DNA of 64,000 nt from Glebionis coronaria (Eukaryota > Streptophyta > Magnoliopsida > Asterales > Asteraceae). The notes under the pieces are model-generated. The model was not told where the DNA came from. It saw only the letters and a list, made by a program, of their open reading frames with translations, and made no database searches. The stretch is from positions 30,887,255-30,951,254 of the forward strand of contig CM046877.1 in assembly GCA_025667525.1 (NCBI GenBank). The letters are read 5' to 3'. Both the position numbers and the translations under genes were made by a program. The stretch's first letter is position 1. Every line of letters starts with the position of its first letter. This document shows positions 1 to 9,829 of the stretch, in pieces.

Positions 1-1137
1 ATCCAGGTTGATTCGCAGTTGCTCGTCGTTCGTGACGACATTAACCTCCGTCGTGCGGATGGTAGGCATTTCGATTTCTGCTGGTATAACAACTTTAGTG
101 CCGTAGGCCAATGCAAATGGAGTGTCTCCGTTGGCTGTTTTGATCATAGTCCTATGCGCCCATAGAACATGTGGTAACTCATCTACCCATTTGGCGCTTC
201 GTTCCTCCAGACGGGCCTTGACGCCGTTTCCCAAGATCCTATTTGCTCGTTCCACAAGGCCATTTGTCTGCAGGTGCTTAACAGACGCGAAGCGCCGTTT
301 GATATTCAGTGATACGCACCAATCCTTGAATGGATTATCCGCGAACTGTTTACCGTTGTCCGAGATGATTTCCCCTGGTAGGCCAAAACGGCACACAATA
401 TGCTCCCAAACAAACTTTTTAACTTGTTTGCCTGTAATGGATTTAACTGCCTTGGTCTCTATCCATCGTGTGAAGTAGTCCATCGCGACAATCAAGAACT
501 TAACTCCCCCCGCAGCTACAGGAAATGGTCCTGCGATGTCGATTCCCCACTTATAGAATGTCCATGGGGATGTGATAGGTGTAAGCTCCTGCTGCGGATG
601 TCGCGGCACTGGTCTATGCACTTGGCAATCACTACACTTGCGAATCATGTCGCGCGCGTCCTTGTGCATGGTAGGCCAATAATATCATGTCCATAAGGCT
701 CTAGCTACCATGGATCGTGGACCTGCGTGCATGCCGCATAACCCTTCATGTATTTCACTGATTACATAAGTAGCCTGACGTGGTCCAACACACCGCAACC
801 ATGGCTGCAAAAAAGAACTACCTTCTCGAAGTTCGAAGTGTTGCGACTTCCTTCTGATGTGCCGCGCCGCTTTTTCATCATCCGGAAGGGTTTCACTAGT
901 CAAATAGTTGATGATCGGGGTCATCCATGTAGGTCCATCCTCTTCAACTATAGTAGCGACCTCCCCTTCTGTTATAGACTTCTCCTTGAGTATTTCCACC
1001 AAGACTTGCTTGGAAAAGTGGGCGAAGCTTGTGGACGCGATCTTGCTAAGAGCGTCCGCCTTCTTGTTCTCACCTCTTGGCACCTGCTTGATGGAAAACC
1101 TGCTAAAAGCCGCGATGAGTGACTTGACTTTCTCCAA
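1..1137 (-). pseudogene. Tat element: RNase H C-terminus and integrase (5' part of window cuts it)
   Basis: Reading leftwards on the minus strand, the segment opens with the RNase H tail (QVPRGENKKADALSK) and then the integrase zinc-binding region (histidines in HEGLCGMHAG, later CSDC). The integrase core is visible after 684: the first catalytic Asp in WGIDIAGPF, the second in ISDNGKQF, and the Glu in TNGLVERANR. The frame is unbroken from the RT through to base 1 apart from stops at about 1141-1143 and 682-684 (a TGA where this family has Gly). The C-terminal integrase domain lies outside the window. As a catalytic protein it would have joined element cDNA to chromosomal DNA; with the stops it is presumed dead. 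Confidence 0.85.
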
Positions 1138-1140
1138 GTA

Positions 1141-2528
1141 TCAGACCATGTTGTCCTCCTTGGCCACATATCCACCTAGAATGTGGTTCGCGACAAGCCG
1201 TGAGTCCACGTAGGCCTCAAGGTTGCGGACTCCCATTCTAGCGGCGATTTTTAAACCCGCAATTAATGCTTCATATTCCGCTTCGTTGTTGGTGGCTGTG
1301 AACTCAAAACGGAGGGCGTACGTAAACTCCATTCCTTCCGGATTTGTGAGGATGAGACCAGCTCCTGACCCATCCGTACACGAAGATCCGTCCGTAAATA
1401 ACACCCATGGTTCTGTTGGAGTCTCGTCTTGTTTTACGATTGGTCCTTCCTCATCCGGCTTCTCTATCAAGAAATCTGCCAAGATCTGGCCTTTAACAGC
1501 CGTCCTTGGCCTATAAGATATATTATGCTCCCCCAATAGAATGCTCCATTTTTGTAGCCGTCCTGCCACATCCGGTTTAGAGATGACTTGATTTATTGGT
1601 TGGTCAGTAATGACTGCAATTGGGTGCGCCTGAAAGTATCGGCGCAACCGCTTTGTAGCAAACACTAGTGCCAAAACCAATTTTTCCATAGAGGAGTAAT
1701 TCAACTCCGGCCCTTGTAATGTTCTACTTATGAAGTAGACCGGAGTTTGTACCGCATCCCTATCCGTCTTGAGTACCGCACTTATTGCTCCATGTGTGGC
1801 TGAGAGATACATAATGAGTTCCTCCTTTGGCCGGGGAGCTACTAGCATAGGGAGAGATGCAAGGTGCTGCTTGAGTTGACCAAAGGCTTCATCGGCTTCC
1901 TTTGTCCACCGGAAGTCTCCCTTCCTAATGCACTTCTTGAGTGTCTTAAATAGGGGTAATGACTTCTCTACGGACTTTGATAGGAACCTATTTAGCCCGG
2001 CCAGCTTCCCATTTAAGGATTACACCTCCTTCCGTGTCTGAGGGGATGACAGCTGTATTACTGCGTCCGTTTTTTCTGGGCAAGGTTTGATGCCATTTGG
2101 ATCAATCATATATCCAAGGAACATTCCCTCCGTTGCCCCAAACGTGCATTTCTTTGGATTTAGCTTCATATTAATCCTCCTCAGTGTGTCGAATGTCTCT
2201 TGGACATCCCGGAGAAGTGCATCCTCCGTATGACTTTTTATGACCAAGTCATCCACATAGACTTCCAGGTTGCGGCCTATCTGTGAGTCAAAGGCTTTGT
2301 CCACAAGCCGCTGGTATGTAGCACCGACGTTCTTTAGTCCAAACGGCATTTTCGTATAACAATATACGCCTTGACTAGTATGGAACGCCGTCTTTTCTGC
2401 GTCCTCCTCCGCCATCTGGATCTGGTGGTATCCTTTATATGCGTCTAGGAAGCACTTAAAGGGATACCCACATAGGGATTCCACCTTCCAGTCAATCTCT
2501 GGTAACGGGTAACAATCCTGTGGACAGG
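1141..2528 (-). pseudogene. Tat element: reverse transcriptase (3' part) and RNase H
   Basis: Starts at the inner-element junction with the RT frame of PQDCYPLPEID and carries the RT core: FLDAYKGYHQI with the first catalytic Asp, and YVDDLVIKS with the catalytic Asp pair. After the RT, minus-strand bases 2019-1849 continue the same frame as the RT connection domain past a TAA stop at 2017-2019 (expected Gln codon CAA). RNase H follows from about 1470 with VLFTDGSS, ATNNEAEYEAL and AYVDSRLVANH, giving the expected acidic residues. A TGA at 1141-1143 then interrupts the frame. Reading-frame preservation over more than 2 kb with only point stops suggests relatively recent, substitution-driven decay. 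Confidence 0.87.
2524..2528. repeat. Target-site duplication (ACAGG), left copy
   Basis: ACAGG directly before the TGATAG start of the left LTR; the same five bases follow the right LTR at 11673-11677. Five bp is the usual Ty3/gypsy target duplication. Confidence 0.95.
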
Positions 2529-4370
2529 TGATAGGTGTGAAAACACCCATCTTTTCTACCACTTAATTACAATAATAACCGAGCCAAAACGTGTATTTTA
2601 TGTCTTTTATGTCAGAATTATGCGTGGTTTGTGTTTTTGTTGTGATTCAGGACGAAATTGTGAAAAGTGGAGAAAACACGGATATTCACGGGTATTTACG
2701 GGCTTTTATTGAAGAAAAAGATGAAAGACGAAGTCAAGAAGTCAAGAGTGCATAAAGAACGGAAGTCCGAGACCAATTCTGAAGATTTATCGAAGAAAAG
2801 GTCAAAAGACGGAAGTTTACTTAAAGCCGAGAAACTCAAGTCTAATTTATTGAAGAATTTAAAGACGAGTTCAAAAGAAATCCCGAGCCAAAAGTCATTT
2901 AAGTCCAAGTTTAAAGAAGATTAGAAGAAAAGGACTAAGCATGCAATTAATGAAGATTAAAGAAGGAAGGACTTAAGCTTGTAATTAAGAGAAAAGGAAA
3001 GAGGGGAGGAAGCTTCCTAATCCTCCCCTATATATAGATTAGGACTAGTTAATTTTCTTTCTTGTTGGCTAACTTGACAAACTAGCTCTTCCATGGTTGG
3101 CTAAGTGTGACAATTAGTCTTCCACCATTTACTTACCTTGCACCTTTAATTTCCTTGTCATTTAAATACTTTTCAATCTAATTACCTTGTCTTACATATT
3201 AAATTCCTTTAATTTCAAGTAAGTTTTCATTTAATTCTTGTCAATCTTTATTTTATCTTGTTAATCTCTCATCTACCTTTCTCAATCTTTGATTTTTATG
3301 TTTATGTTGTGTTCATGTTCATGTTCTTATTTTGATCAAGTGGTTTTTGATTATTGTGGTTAAATTTGTTTGTTTGTTGATTTAAACTGTTTGTTTATAA
3401 TTAATTGATGTTTCGTTATTAGCTTAATTAAATCGTTTGTTTGATTTTGTTTAATCTGTGATATATTACTTGTCATTTTGATCCCTTGTTCTTCGGGGGA
3501 GTTTGTTTCTGTTTCTGAGATTCCCAGGAAAACTTCCGAGCCAAGACAAGAAAGGTTGTTCATTCGGAACTTTCAAAGTTCCGAACCAGTGGGTTTCATC
3601 CGGAACATTCAAAGTTCCGGATCAAGAGTGTTCATTCGGAACTCAAAAGTTCCGAAACAAGTCTTCAGAACGAAGTTCCGGACGAAAACTTCCGGATCAA
3701 CAAAAGTTCCGGATCAATTTCTTCCGAACGAAGTTCCGGGTCAAGAGGAGGAAAAGTTCCGGATCAGCAAAAACTTCCAAGTCAAGCTTCATCCGGAAGA
3801 GTTCCGGATCAATACTTCCGAACCAAACTTCCGACTCAAGGTAGCTTCATCCGGAACTTTAAAAGTTCCGAATCAAGGCTTTGGGGTTTGGGAACTTCCG
3901 ACTCAAGACTGCTTCATTCGGAACTCAAAAAGTTCCGAGTCAAGCCAGTTCATTCGGAAGTTTTGAACTTTCGAATCAAGGATTCTTACAGGTTTTTGTT
4001 ATTATCTGTTTTTAAATTTCTGTCCTTTATTTTCAAGTTTTATTTTTCCCTCCTTTTTATTTAATTGCACTTTAAGATTATTTGTCTTAGCCTTATTTTA
4101 GCTTTGCCTTAGATAGATTTAAGTTTACGTCATTTATTTAAGTGCCCTTAAATTTCAGTCACGTTTTTAAATACTTGCACTTTATTTTAATTAGACTTAG
4201 ATTTAATTTAATTGCACTTTTACTTTTAAGTTTCGCACTTTTATTTTAAAAACAACCAAAAAGATTTGTTTCACCAAAAACAATAGAGTCACATAGAGAA
4301 CCTAGATCAATTCGTTAAGATACCGAGACAAAGAACTTTAATTTTTATACGGGCAAAAGCCCAGTTATCA
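2529..4370 (+). repeat. Left (5') LTR of the Athila-like element
   Basis: 1842 bp, beginning TGATAGGTGTGAAAACACCC and ending CCCAGTTATCA. A candidate TATA (CTATATATAG) lies near 3029-3038. The segment 3490-3980 is packed with GTTCC/GGAAC dyads (annotated separately). The small open frames inside it (for example near 2667 and 3478) appear in both LTRs and look like by-products of repeat composition, not genes. Confidence 0.95.
3490..3985 (+). repeat. Dense GGAAC/GTTCC dyad array inside the left LTR
   Basis: About 500 bp made of degenerate units of roughly 25-45 bp in which CGGAAC and GTTCCG alternate, separated by short linkers such as TCAAAG or TCAAGA. More than twenty copies of the TTCCG/CGGAA core are visible. 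Several pairs can form short hairpins (GGAACtttcaaaGTTCC). Many also read as TTC-nn-GAA, the module of heat-shock elements; that regulatory reading is inference. The array is kept almost intact in the other LTR. Confidence 0.85.
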
Positions 4371-4372
4371 AA

Positions 4373-4390
4373 TGGCGCCGCTGCCGGCTC
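4373..4390 (+). other. Primer-binding site, tRNA-Asp type
   Basis: TGGCGCCGCTGCCGGCTC begins two bases after the left LTR. It is complementary to the 3' end of plant tRNA-Asp(GUC) except for a few positions (canonical site TGGCGCCGTTGCCGGGG). This is where minus-strand cDNA synthesis would be primed and is typical of Athila elements. Confidence 0.88.
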
Positions 4391-4616
4391 TTTTCGTAAA
4401 GATTAACGGTTTTCTGTGAGAGACGCGTTGCTTTTTGGGATCCGTTCACTTGTGAGCGTTATTTTCTTGCATAAAAAAATTCAAAAAATCATAAAAATTA
4501 AAAATTGATAAAATACATAAAAATTAAAAATTCAAAAATCCAAAAAGATTTTATTTTTATTGTGTATATATATTGTCTATGTGTTTGGTTTCTTTTTCTT
4601 TTGCATTTTCAGGTGT

Positions 4617-5218
4617 ATGCGTACTAGATCTTCTAATTATCAAGAGCCCGAGCCTCAAGAAGATTTAGCTATGTCTGGTGTAAACAACAATCTCCACCGC
4701 ACCCTAATAATAACAACAATGTTCTTCCACAGCCCGATCTTCGGACCATGGAGGAACTTTGTCAACCTACAATGTTTGGACGAGGAGGACCGATTGCGCC
4801 GATGCAAATCAACGCTCCTGAGTTTTCGTTGAAGCACCACATGATTCAGCAAGTACAAACAAACCCATTCCGTGGATTGCCTGATGATGATGCCAACAAA
4901 CACCTCGACAAGTTCATTACAATCACCCAAAGCATGAAGTTGGATGGTGCCACAATGGATGAACTTCGCCTACAACTCTTTCCACATACTTTATTACATC
5001 ATGCCGAGAAATGGTTTGATCGTCTCCCGAAGAATTCTATTCACACTTGGGATGACATGACTCAACGCTTTTTGTCGCGCTACTTTCCACCATCCATGGT
5101 CACGAGCCTTCGCAATCAAATCAGCGGTTTCATGCAAGATCCCGATGAATTTCTTTTTGATGCCTGGGAGAGATATAATGTCTTGATCGATGTCCAAACC
5201 ACAACATGCTCCCTGTGA
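4617..5218 (+). pseudogene. Athila-like gag, N-terminal part, two frame breaks
   Basis: The likely original start is the ATG at 4617 (MRTRSSNYQEPE...), just after a pyrimidine tract and CAG. Around 4700 the frame must move to reach the main gag frame, open from 4748. The 4748-5218 stretch carries the retrotransposon gag core: FRGLPDDDANKHLDKF, AEKWFDRLPKNSI, WDDMTQRFLSRYFP and WERYNVLI. At about 5186-5190 one base is missing, after which the protein continues in the frame that opens at 5206 (RCPNHN then MLPVTLIDTFYNGL). Both breaks look like single-base deletions. Programmed frameshifting inside gag would be unusual, but one break sits in the overlap of two open frames, so it is worth noting. 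Gag would form the particle shell. Confidence 0.82.
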
Positions 5219-7800
5219 CCTTAATCGATACTTTCTACAACGGTTTGACTTTTCGAGATCGTGATACGATTAATGCAGCCGCTGGTGGCACATTCATGAA
5301 AAGGAGACCCGAGGAGTGTAGAGAGTTAATTGAGAACATGACTACTCACCACAAAAACTGGGATTCCTCTGCTTCTTCTAGGAACAATCCGAGAGTCAAT
5401 GTTTCCTCCACCTCAGCAAACCCTGATATGACCGAACTCACCCGCATGATGACCGAAATGAGCAAAAGTATTACGCTTCTCGCTTCAAACCAACAACAAC
5501 AACAAGTTAAAGCGGTTGCTAATCCTTGTGAAACATGCGACGGTCCTCACTCATACACCGATTGTTCTTCGACACAAGGAAATCCGGAAAATGTGTATGC
5601 GGCTTACGGTAATTATTCACCGGAAAATTACCAAGCTAGACAACAAGGGGATAGAAATCTGATGAGTTACCGATCCAACAATTACCTTTCACCCGGTTTT
5701 TCTCCTCAAAACCAAAACCCCGCCAACAACCATAATAGAAGCAACCAAATCCCACCAAGAGCTTCTAATCCTTATCACCCACCCGCTCAACAAACCCCAC
5801 CGATAAACACCGATGTTGAAGGCACAATGAGAACCCAAGGTGAGCAAATCAAGAATCTGCAAAGCCAAATTATCAATCTTAGAGGAGATATCACGAAGCA
5901 AGGAAATGAGATAAGGTCCGAGGTTCGCGATAATATTCAATCCTCCTTCAGCACTCAAACGAATGAATTAAAGAATCTGTTGGCTAGTTTCTTGCCCGCC
6001 GCTCAACCTTCTTCTTCGAGTTCTCTACCTTCAAACACCGTCACTAATCCTCGAGCCAATGTGAGTGCTATTACTACTCGTAGTGGAGTCACCATCGTAG
6101 GACCACCAATCCCGCCCCCATCATCTACACCTCCTCCACCACCATGTATCCCTACTCCTCCTACACCTAGTATTAGTACACCATTACCGTCTCCGCCTCG
6201 TCATGACGATGTCTCTCGGAAGGACCCTTCAACATCTCAACCTTTACTGACTACACCTTCACCTTCCACCTATAAACCCAACATCCCATATCCTTCTCGC
6301 TTAGGCAAGACCAACGAGCTAACCAAGAATGACTGCCAAGTGTCGAAATATGTGAAGATGCTATCTCAAATGAACATCAACATTAGCCTTGTTGAAGCAC
6401 TTGTCCACATGCCGAAATTTGTCAAAGCATTCAAGGAATTGCTTAGCAAGAAGGAGAAGCTGATTGAACTCGCCAACACACGCTTAAATGAAAACTGCTC
6501 TGTAGTTATTCTTAAAGAACTTCCGGAAAAGCTTGGAGATCCCGGTCGTTTTGTGTTGCCTTGCGTGTTCAACAAAACTGAAGAATTTACTGCCCTTGCT
6601 GATCTCGGGGCTAGTATTAATCTTATGCCTTTGAGTGTTTGGAAAACACTATCATTACCCGACCTCACTCCAACAACGATGACTCTTGAACTTGCAAATC
6701 GCACTCTCGCTTACCCCGTTGGTATAGCCGAAGACGTGTTCATCAAAGTTGGCACATTCACTTTCCCGGTCGATTTTGTCGTAATTGATTATGAAATGGA
6801 CCCTCGTATTCCTTTAATACTTGGTCGGCCATTCTTGAGAACCGGACGAGCTTTAGTGGATGTGGCCGAAGGTGAGTTAATCTTACGAGTCGGGGATGAT
6901 TCACAAATTTTCAAAATGGGGAAGCTTACAGGCAAATACTATGGACGAGAATCAGTGAATATGATTAATGTGCTCGATGACTTTACCGTCTATGACAATC
7001 CTCTATTCGATTCTTCCATCGATAATCCACTCTTTGACGATGATGTGGATGATTCTCGTTCCACTTTGGAACCTTCTCCCATTTATGATTCGCCACCGAT
7101 CTTCGATGCTTATGATGATGATGATTCTAGCTCAGATTCGGATGATTTTGATGATTGTACTTCTGAGTATCCCGAGATGCCCACTTTCAATGATTTTGAT
7201 GAGGCCGATACTCTTTCGAGCGATTCTTCACATGATGAAGATCCTCCGCCATCACTCGATCCTACTTTGGACGATTACTCATTTGAGGAAGATTTCTCTG
7301 AATTTCTCAACACTTACTTCCCTCATGAGAGTGATGCTCCTCCTTATGACTTTGAAGATTATCGTCTTGATCCTACTTTGGATTTGAAGAACATTCTGTC
7401 AAAGGAGAAGAAACCGGTTGACACCAATATCCGTTGCACATATGATTTGACACCTCTTTGTCCCCCTTCTGAGGACGAGGTTGTGCTTCTTTGCGGATCT
7501 TCTTCACACTCGGTTGAGCCTGAGTGCTATTTTCCCTTAAAGGAAAAGGTGTTCGACCCCGGTATTGAAGTCCTTAAGCCATCTCAGTATCCACCTGATG
7601 AAATAAAAGGAAAACTCTTTGGAAATTTTGACGACATGCTTGCACCACTTCACTCTTGCTTCCACCGTGCTCCATCTTTGCTTAAGGGAACCTTGCCACT
7701 TCTTCTTTGGCTTGCCTTGTTCACCTTAAGCTTGTGCTTATTGATGGATGAAAACTATGTCTTTGATCCTGGTGGATATGTTTCATGCTTCTTCCGTTGA
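5206..7800 (+). CDS. Athila-like gag C-terminus plus aspartic protease, 864-residue open frame
   Basis: Residues 1-50 are the end of the gag core (FYNGLT, NAAAGGTF, ELIENM). Residues 108-120 (CETCDGPHSYTDC) form a C-x2-C-x3-H-x4-C zinc knuckle. A coiled-coil-like Gln/Asn-rich and then Pro-rich linker follows to about residue 350. The protease spans about 430-580, with the catalytic motif DLGAS at Asp466 and the flap/ILGRPFL region near residue 545. A very acidic Asp/Ser-rich segment covers about 600-740, and a hydrophobic stretch at about 829-846 (LPLLLWLALFTLSLCLL) precedes a short tail. The frame stays open for 2.6 kb. In autonomous Athila elements RT would follow the protease; here a stop ends the protein. 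The true N-terminus is upstream at 4617, in another frame. Confidence 0.88.
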   Translation: MLPVTLIDTFYNGLTFRDRDTINAAAGGTFMKRRPEECRELIENMTTHHKNWDSSASSRNNPRVNVSSTSANPDMTELTRMMTEMSKSITLLASNQQQQQVKAVANPCETCDGPHSYTDCSSTQGNPENVYAAYGNYSPENYQARQQGDRNLMSYRSNNYLSPGFSPQNQNPANNHNRSNQIPPRASNPYHPPAQQTPPINTDVEGTMRTQGEQIKNLQSQIINLRGDITKQGNEIRSEVRDNIQSSFSTQTNELKNLLASFLPAAQPSSSSSLPSNTVTNPRANVSAITTRSGVTIVGPPIPPPSSTPPPPPCIPTPPTPSISTPLPSPPRHDDVSRKDPSTSQPLLTTPSPSTYKPNIPYPSRLGKTNELTKNDCQVSKYVKMLSQMNINISLVEALVHMPKFVKAFKELLSKKEKLIELANTRLNENCSVVILKELPEKLGDPGRFVLPCVFNKTEEFTALADLGASINLMPLSVWKTLSLPDLTPTTMTLELANRTLAYPVGIAEDVFIKVGTFTFPVDFVVIDYEMDPRIPLILGRPFLRTGRALVDVAEGELILRVGDDSQIFKMGKLTGKYYGRESVNMINVLDDFTVYDNPLFDSSIDNPLFDDDVDDSRSTLEPSPIYDSPPIFDAYDDDDSSSDSDDFDDCTSEYPEMPTFNDFDEADTLSSDSSHDEDPPPSLDPTLDDYSFEEDFSEFLNTYFPHESDAPPYDFEDYRLDPTLDLKNILSKEKKPVDTNIRCTYDLTPLCPPSEDEVVLLCGSSSHSVEPECYFPLKEKVFDPGIEVLKPSQYPPDEIKGKLFGNFDDMLAPLHSCFHRAPSLLKGTLPLLLWLALFTLSLCLLMDENYVFDPGGYVSCFFR

Positions 7801-9829
7801 TGATCAAGGTCGAGTCAGGCTCACGACTCGGTTAACAAAACCAAGCGCTTCTTGGGAGGCAACCCATGCATCTATCTTTTCGCTTTCTTTATTATAAGTG
7901 TAGGGGGAGACCCTTTGGTTTGCTTTCCTCTCATCTCTTCTTATAATCAGGGATTCGAGCTTCAACGATCCACTCTTAATGATTCTTGACGACCCGTGAT
8001 TCCGTGTCCACTTCTTCCCGGTTCTATCCTAAACTCTTTTCGATTCACTATTTTATATTTTCTCAATATTAAAATAGGAATCTCTTTAGTTGTCTTTTCC
8101 TTAGCGAGATTTAAACAACGTGCACAATGTCCTAAGTGTAGGGGAGTTTACTCCCGCATGCTTAAACATTGAGGACAATGTTTATCTTAAGTGTAGGGGG
8201 ACTTCTATCGAAGTTAAGTGGTCTTTTCCTTGTATTTGTCCTCATTTTAACCGGAAAATCAATTTTTCGACATTTTTCAAAATTTTTGATCTATTTTGGC
8301 CTATTAGTTTTTACCTTTGTATAGTTATTTTCTTTCTTTGCTAGAATAAATGTTTAATAAGTGGTTTTAATTTTCAAACGTTGTGAATCTTTTGACTCAA
8401 TCCGAGTTTACTTATCTTATGTTACTCTAGCTAGTATCCTTAACGTGTTTGAGTCAAGTTTTGCTAGGCTTTTATATAGGGAGCTATAAAACGCGAAAGT
8501 CTTAACTCTCACGGGTTAAGAACAAGAACTTTTCGCAAGTTCCTATAATTGATCCTAGAGAGTCGTTTATCAAGGGAACTTTAAAATGCGATTTCTAAAC
8601 TTGAAAAAGTCTAAGAATTTGCAAGATCCTATAGGCGACTCGAAAACCCAAAACTTTGATTCAATAGGCTAAGTATCCACGAGCCTCATTCCTTGAGATC
8701 TTAAACTGTGGAGAACGAGAGATGATAGAGCCAATTATAAGTTCGGTATTCTTTCGTGAATTTATGTGAGTTAATTATGAGCCTATTCTCCCATCGCTTG
8801 CTAATAATTTATCTGCTAATAAATAAGGTTGTACGATTTGAAAAGTTACTTAGCTTCTAGCCCAAAATCGTTTAAAAGTTGCTCGGTATGGATTAGAGTT
8901 CATAGCCAAGGCATAACTTATTGAAGCGGGATGCGAAGATTGGCGAGTCCGAAAAGGCCCTAACAAGGCATGAGGGCTATATTTTGTTGCTAAAGATCCA
9001 AAGTGATGTGAAGAATCATTTATCGAAAATCAATATGAAGGATCGAGACACACGACGAAAAGCAAAAACTCCCAAAAGTCATGGAGAAGTGTATCCGAAA
9101 AGACCCTAACAAGGTATGAGGATAAATAGATCCAAGTCATAAAAGGAGGCGGATCGTTGTAGATCAAAGTCCGAAATAAAGATTGGAGAAAAATGAAGAA
9201 GTCGTGGTCCAAGTATGAATCTCTCAAAACTTCAAGTGAAGAAATTCCTATATGAAGAGAAGACCATAATTTCATGAACGTCTCTCAAGGTTTGAAGTAT
9301 GAAGTCGCTGCCAAATATCGGTCCGAGAAAGGTCTCAAATCGCGAAACGAGTTATGCCAATATATGAACTTTATGAGGTCCCGAGAAGCAGTTTTAAAAG
9401 ATTTTGTCCTTTAGCTAACTATTGATTAAATCGTTCACTTTATTTTCAGACTAAATAACTATCGAAATAAGTCAAACAATGCATCCTCGTGATCATTCAA
9501 GACAAATAATAAAATACAAGAGATACCCATATGAATAAGGGAGTCTAAGTGAATAATTGGCCCACATGAGTTCGTGTTAGTCTACTAACTTATAATAACA
9601 ATGATCTCGTTTTTAAGCTTGGTTTGGAGAAAGTGAAAACTTGAGGATGATGATTATTCATGACATTTCCAAAACCCAAGGTATGCTTTTGATTTCTTTA
9701 TTTTGAATGTTTATAATTTTCTATCTCTTTAATAAAGGCCAACGTAGATTGATTATGATGAAAAGTGTAATCTTGCTTTGTAACTAATGCATTGCATGAG
9801 GATATTGCAATGGTCAAGTGTAGGGGATT
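7801..9829 (+). other. 3' non-coding domain of the Athila-like element, with purine tracts
   Basis: Two kilobases with no protein motif. Just after the stop is the block CTTGGGAGGCAACCCATGC (7852-7870), which I associate with the sequence ahead of the env-like region in Athila elements. Near 8165-8205 is ACATTGAGGACAATGT followed by AAGTGTAGGGGGA. Similar AGTGTAGGGG purine runs occur near 7899, 8136, 8191 and 9818. The last (GTGTAGGGGATT, ending at 9829) abuts the right LTR and is the expected polypurine tract for plus-strand priming. No envelope-like open frame is present. The pol genes seem to have been removed between the protease and this domain. Confidence 0.7.

Noticed and set aside
2667..2924. 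Lys-rich 85-codon frame in the left LTR, nearly repeated at 9968-10225
   Set aside because: It exists in both LTRs only because they are copies; no known motif, no start context, and frames on the opposite strand are equally long.
7801..9829. Envelope-like gene after the Athila gag-protease
   Set aside because: Longest frames are under 90 codons with no signal peptide plus membrane anchor layout.
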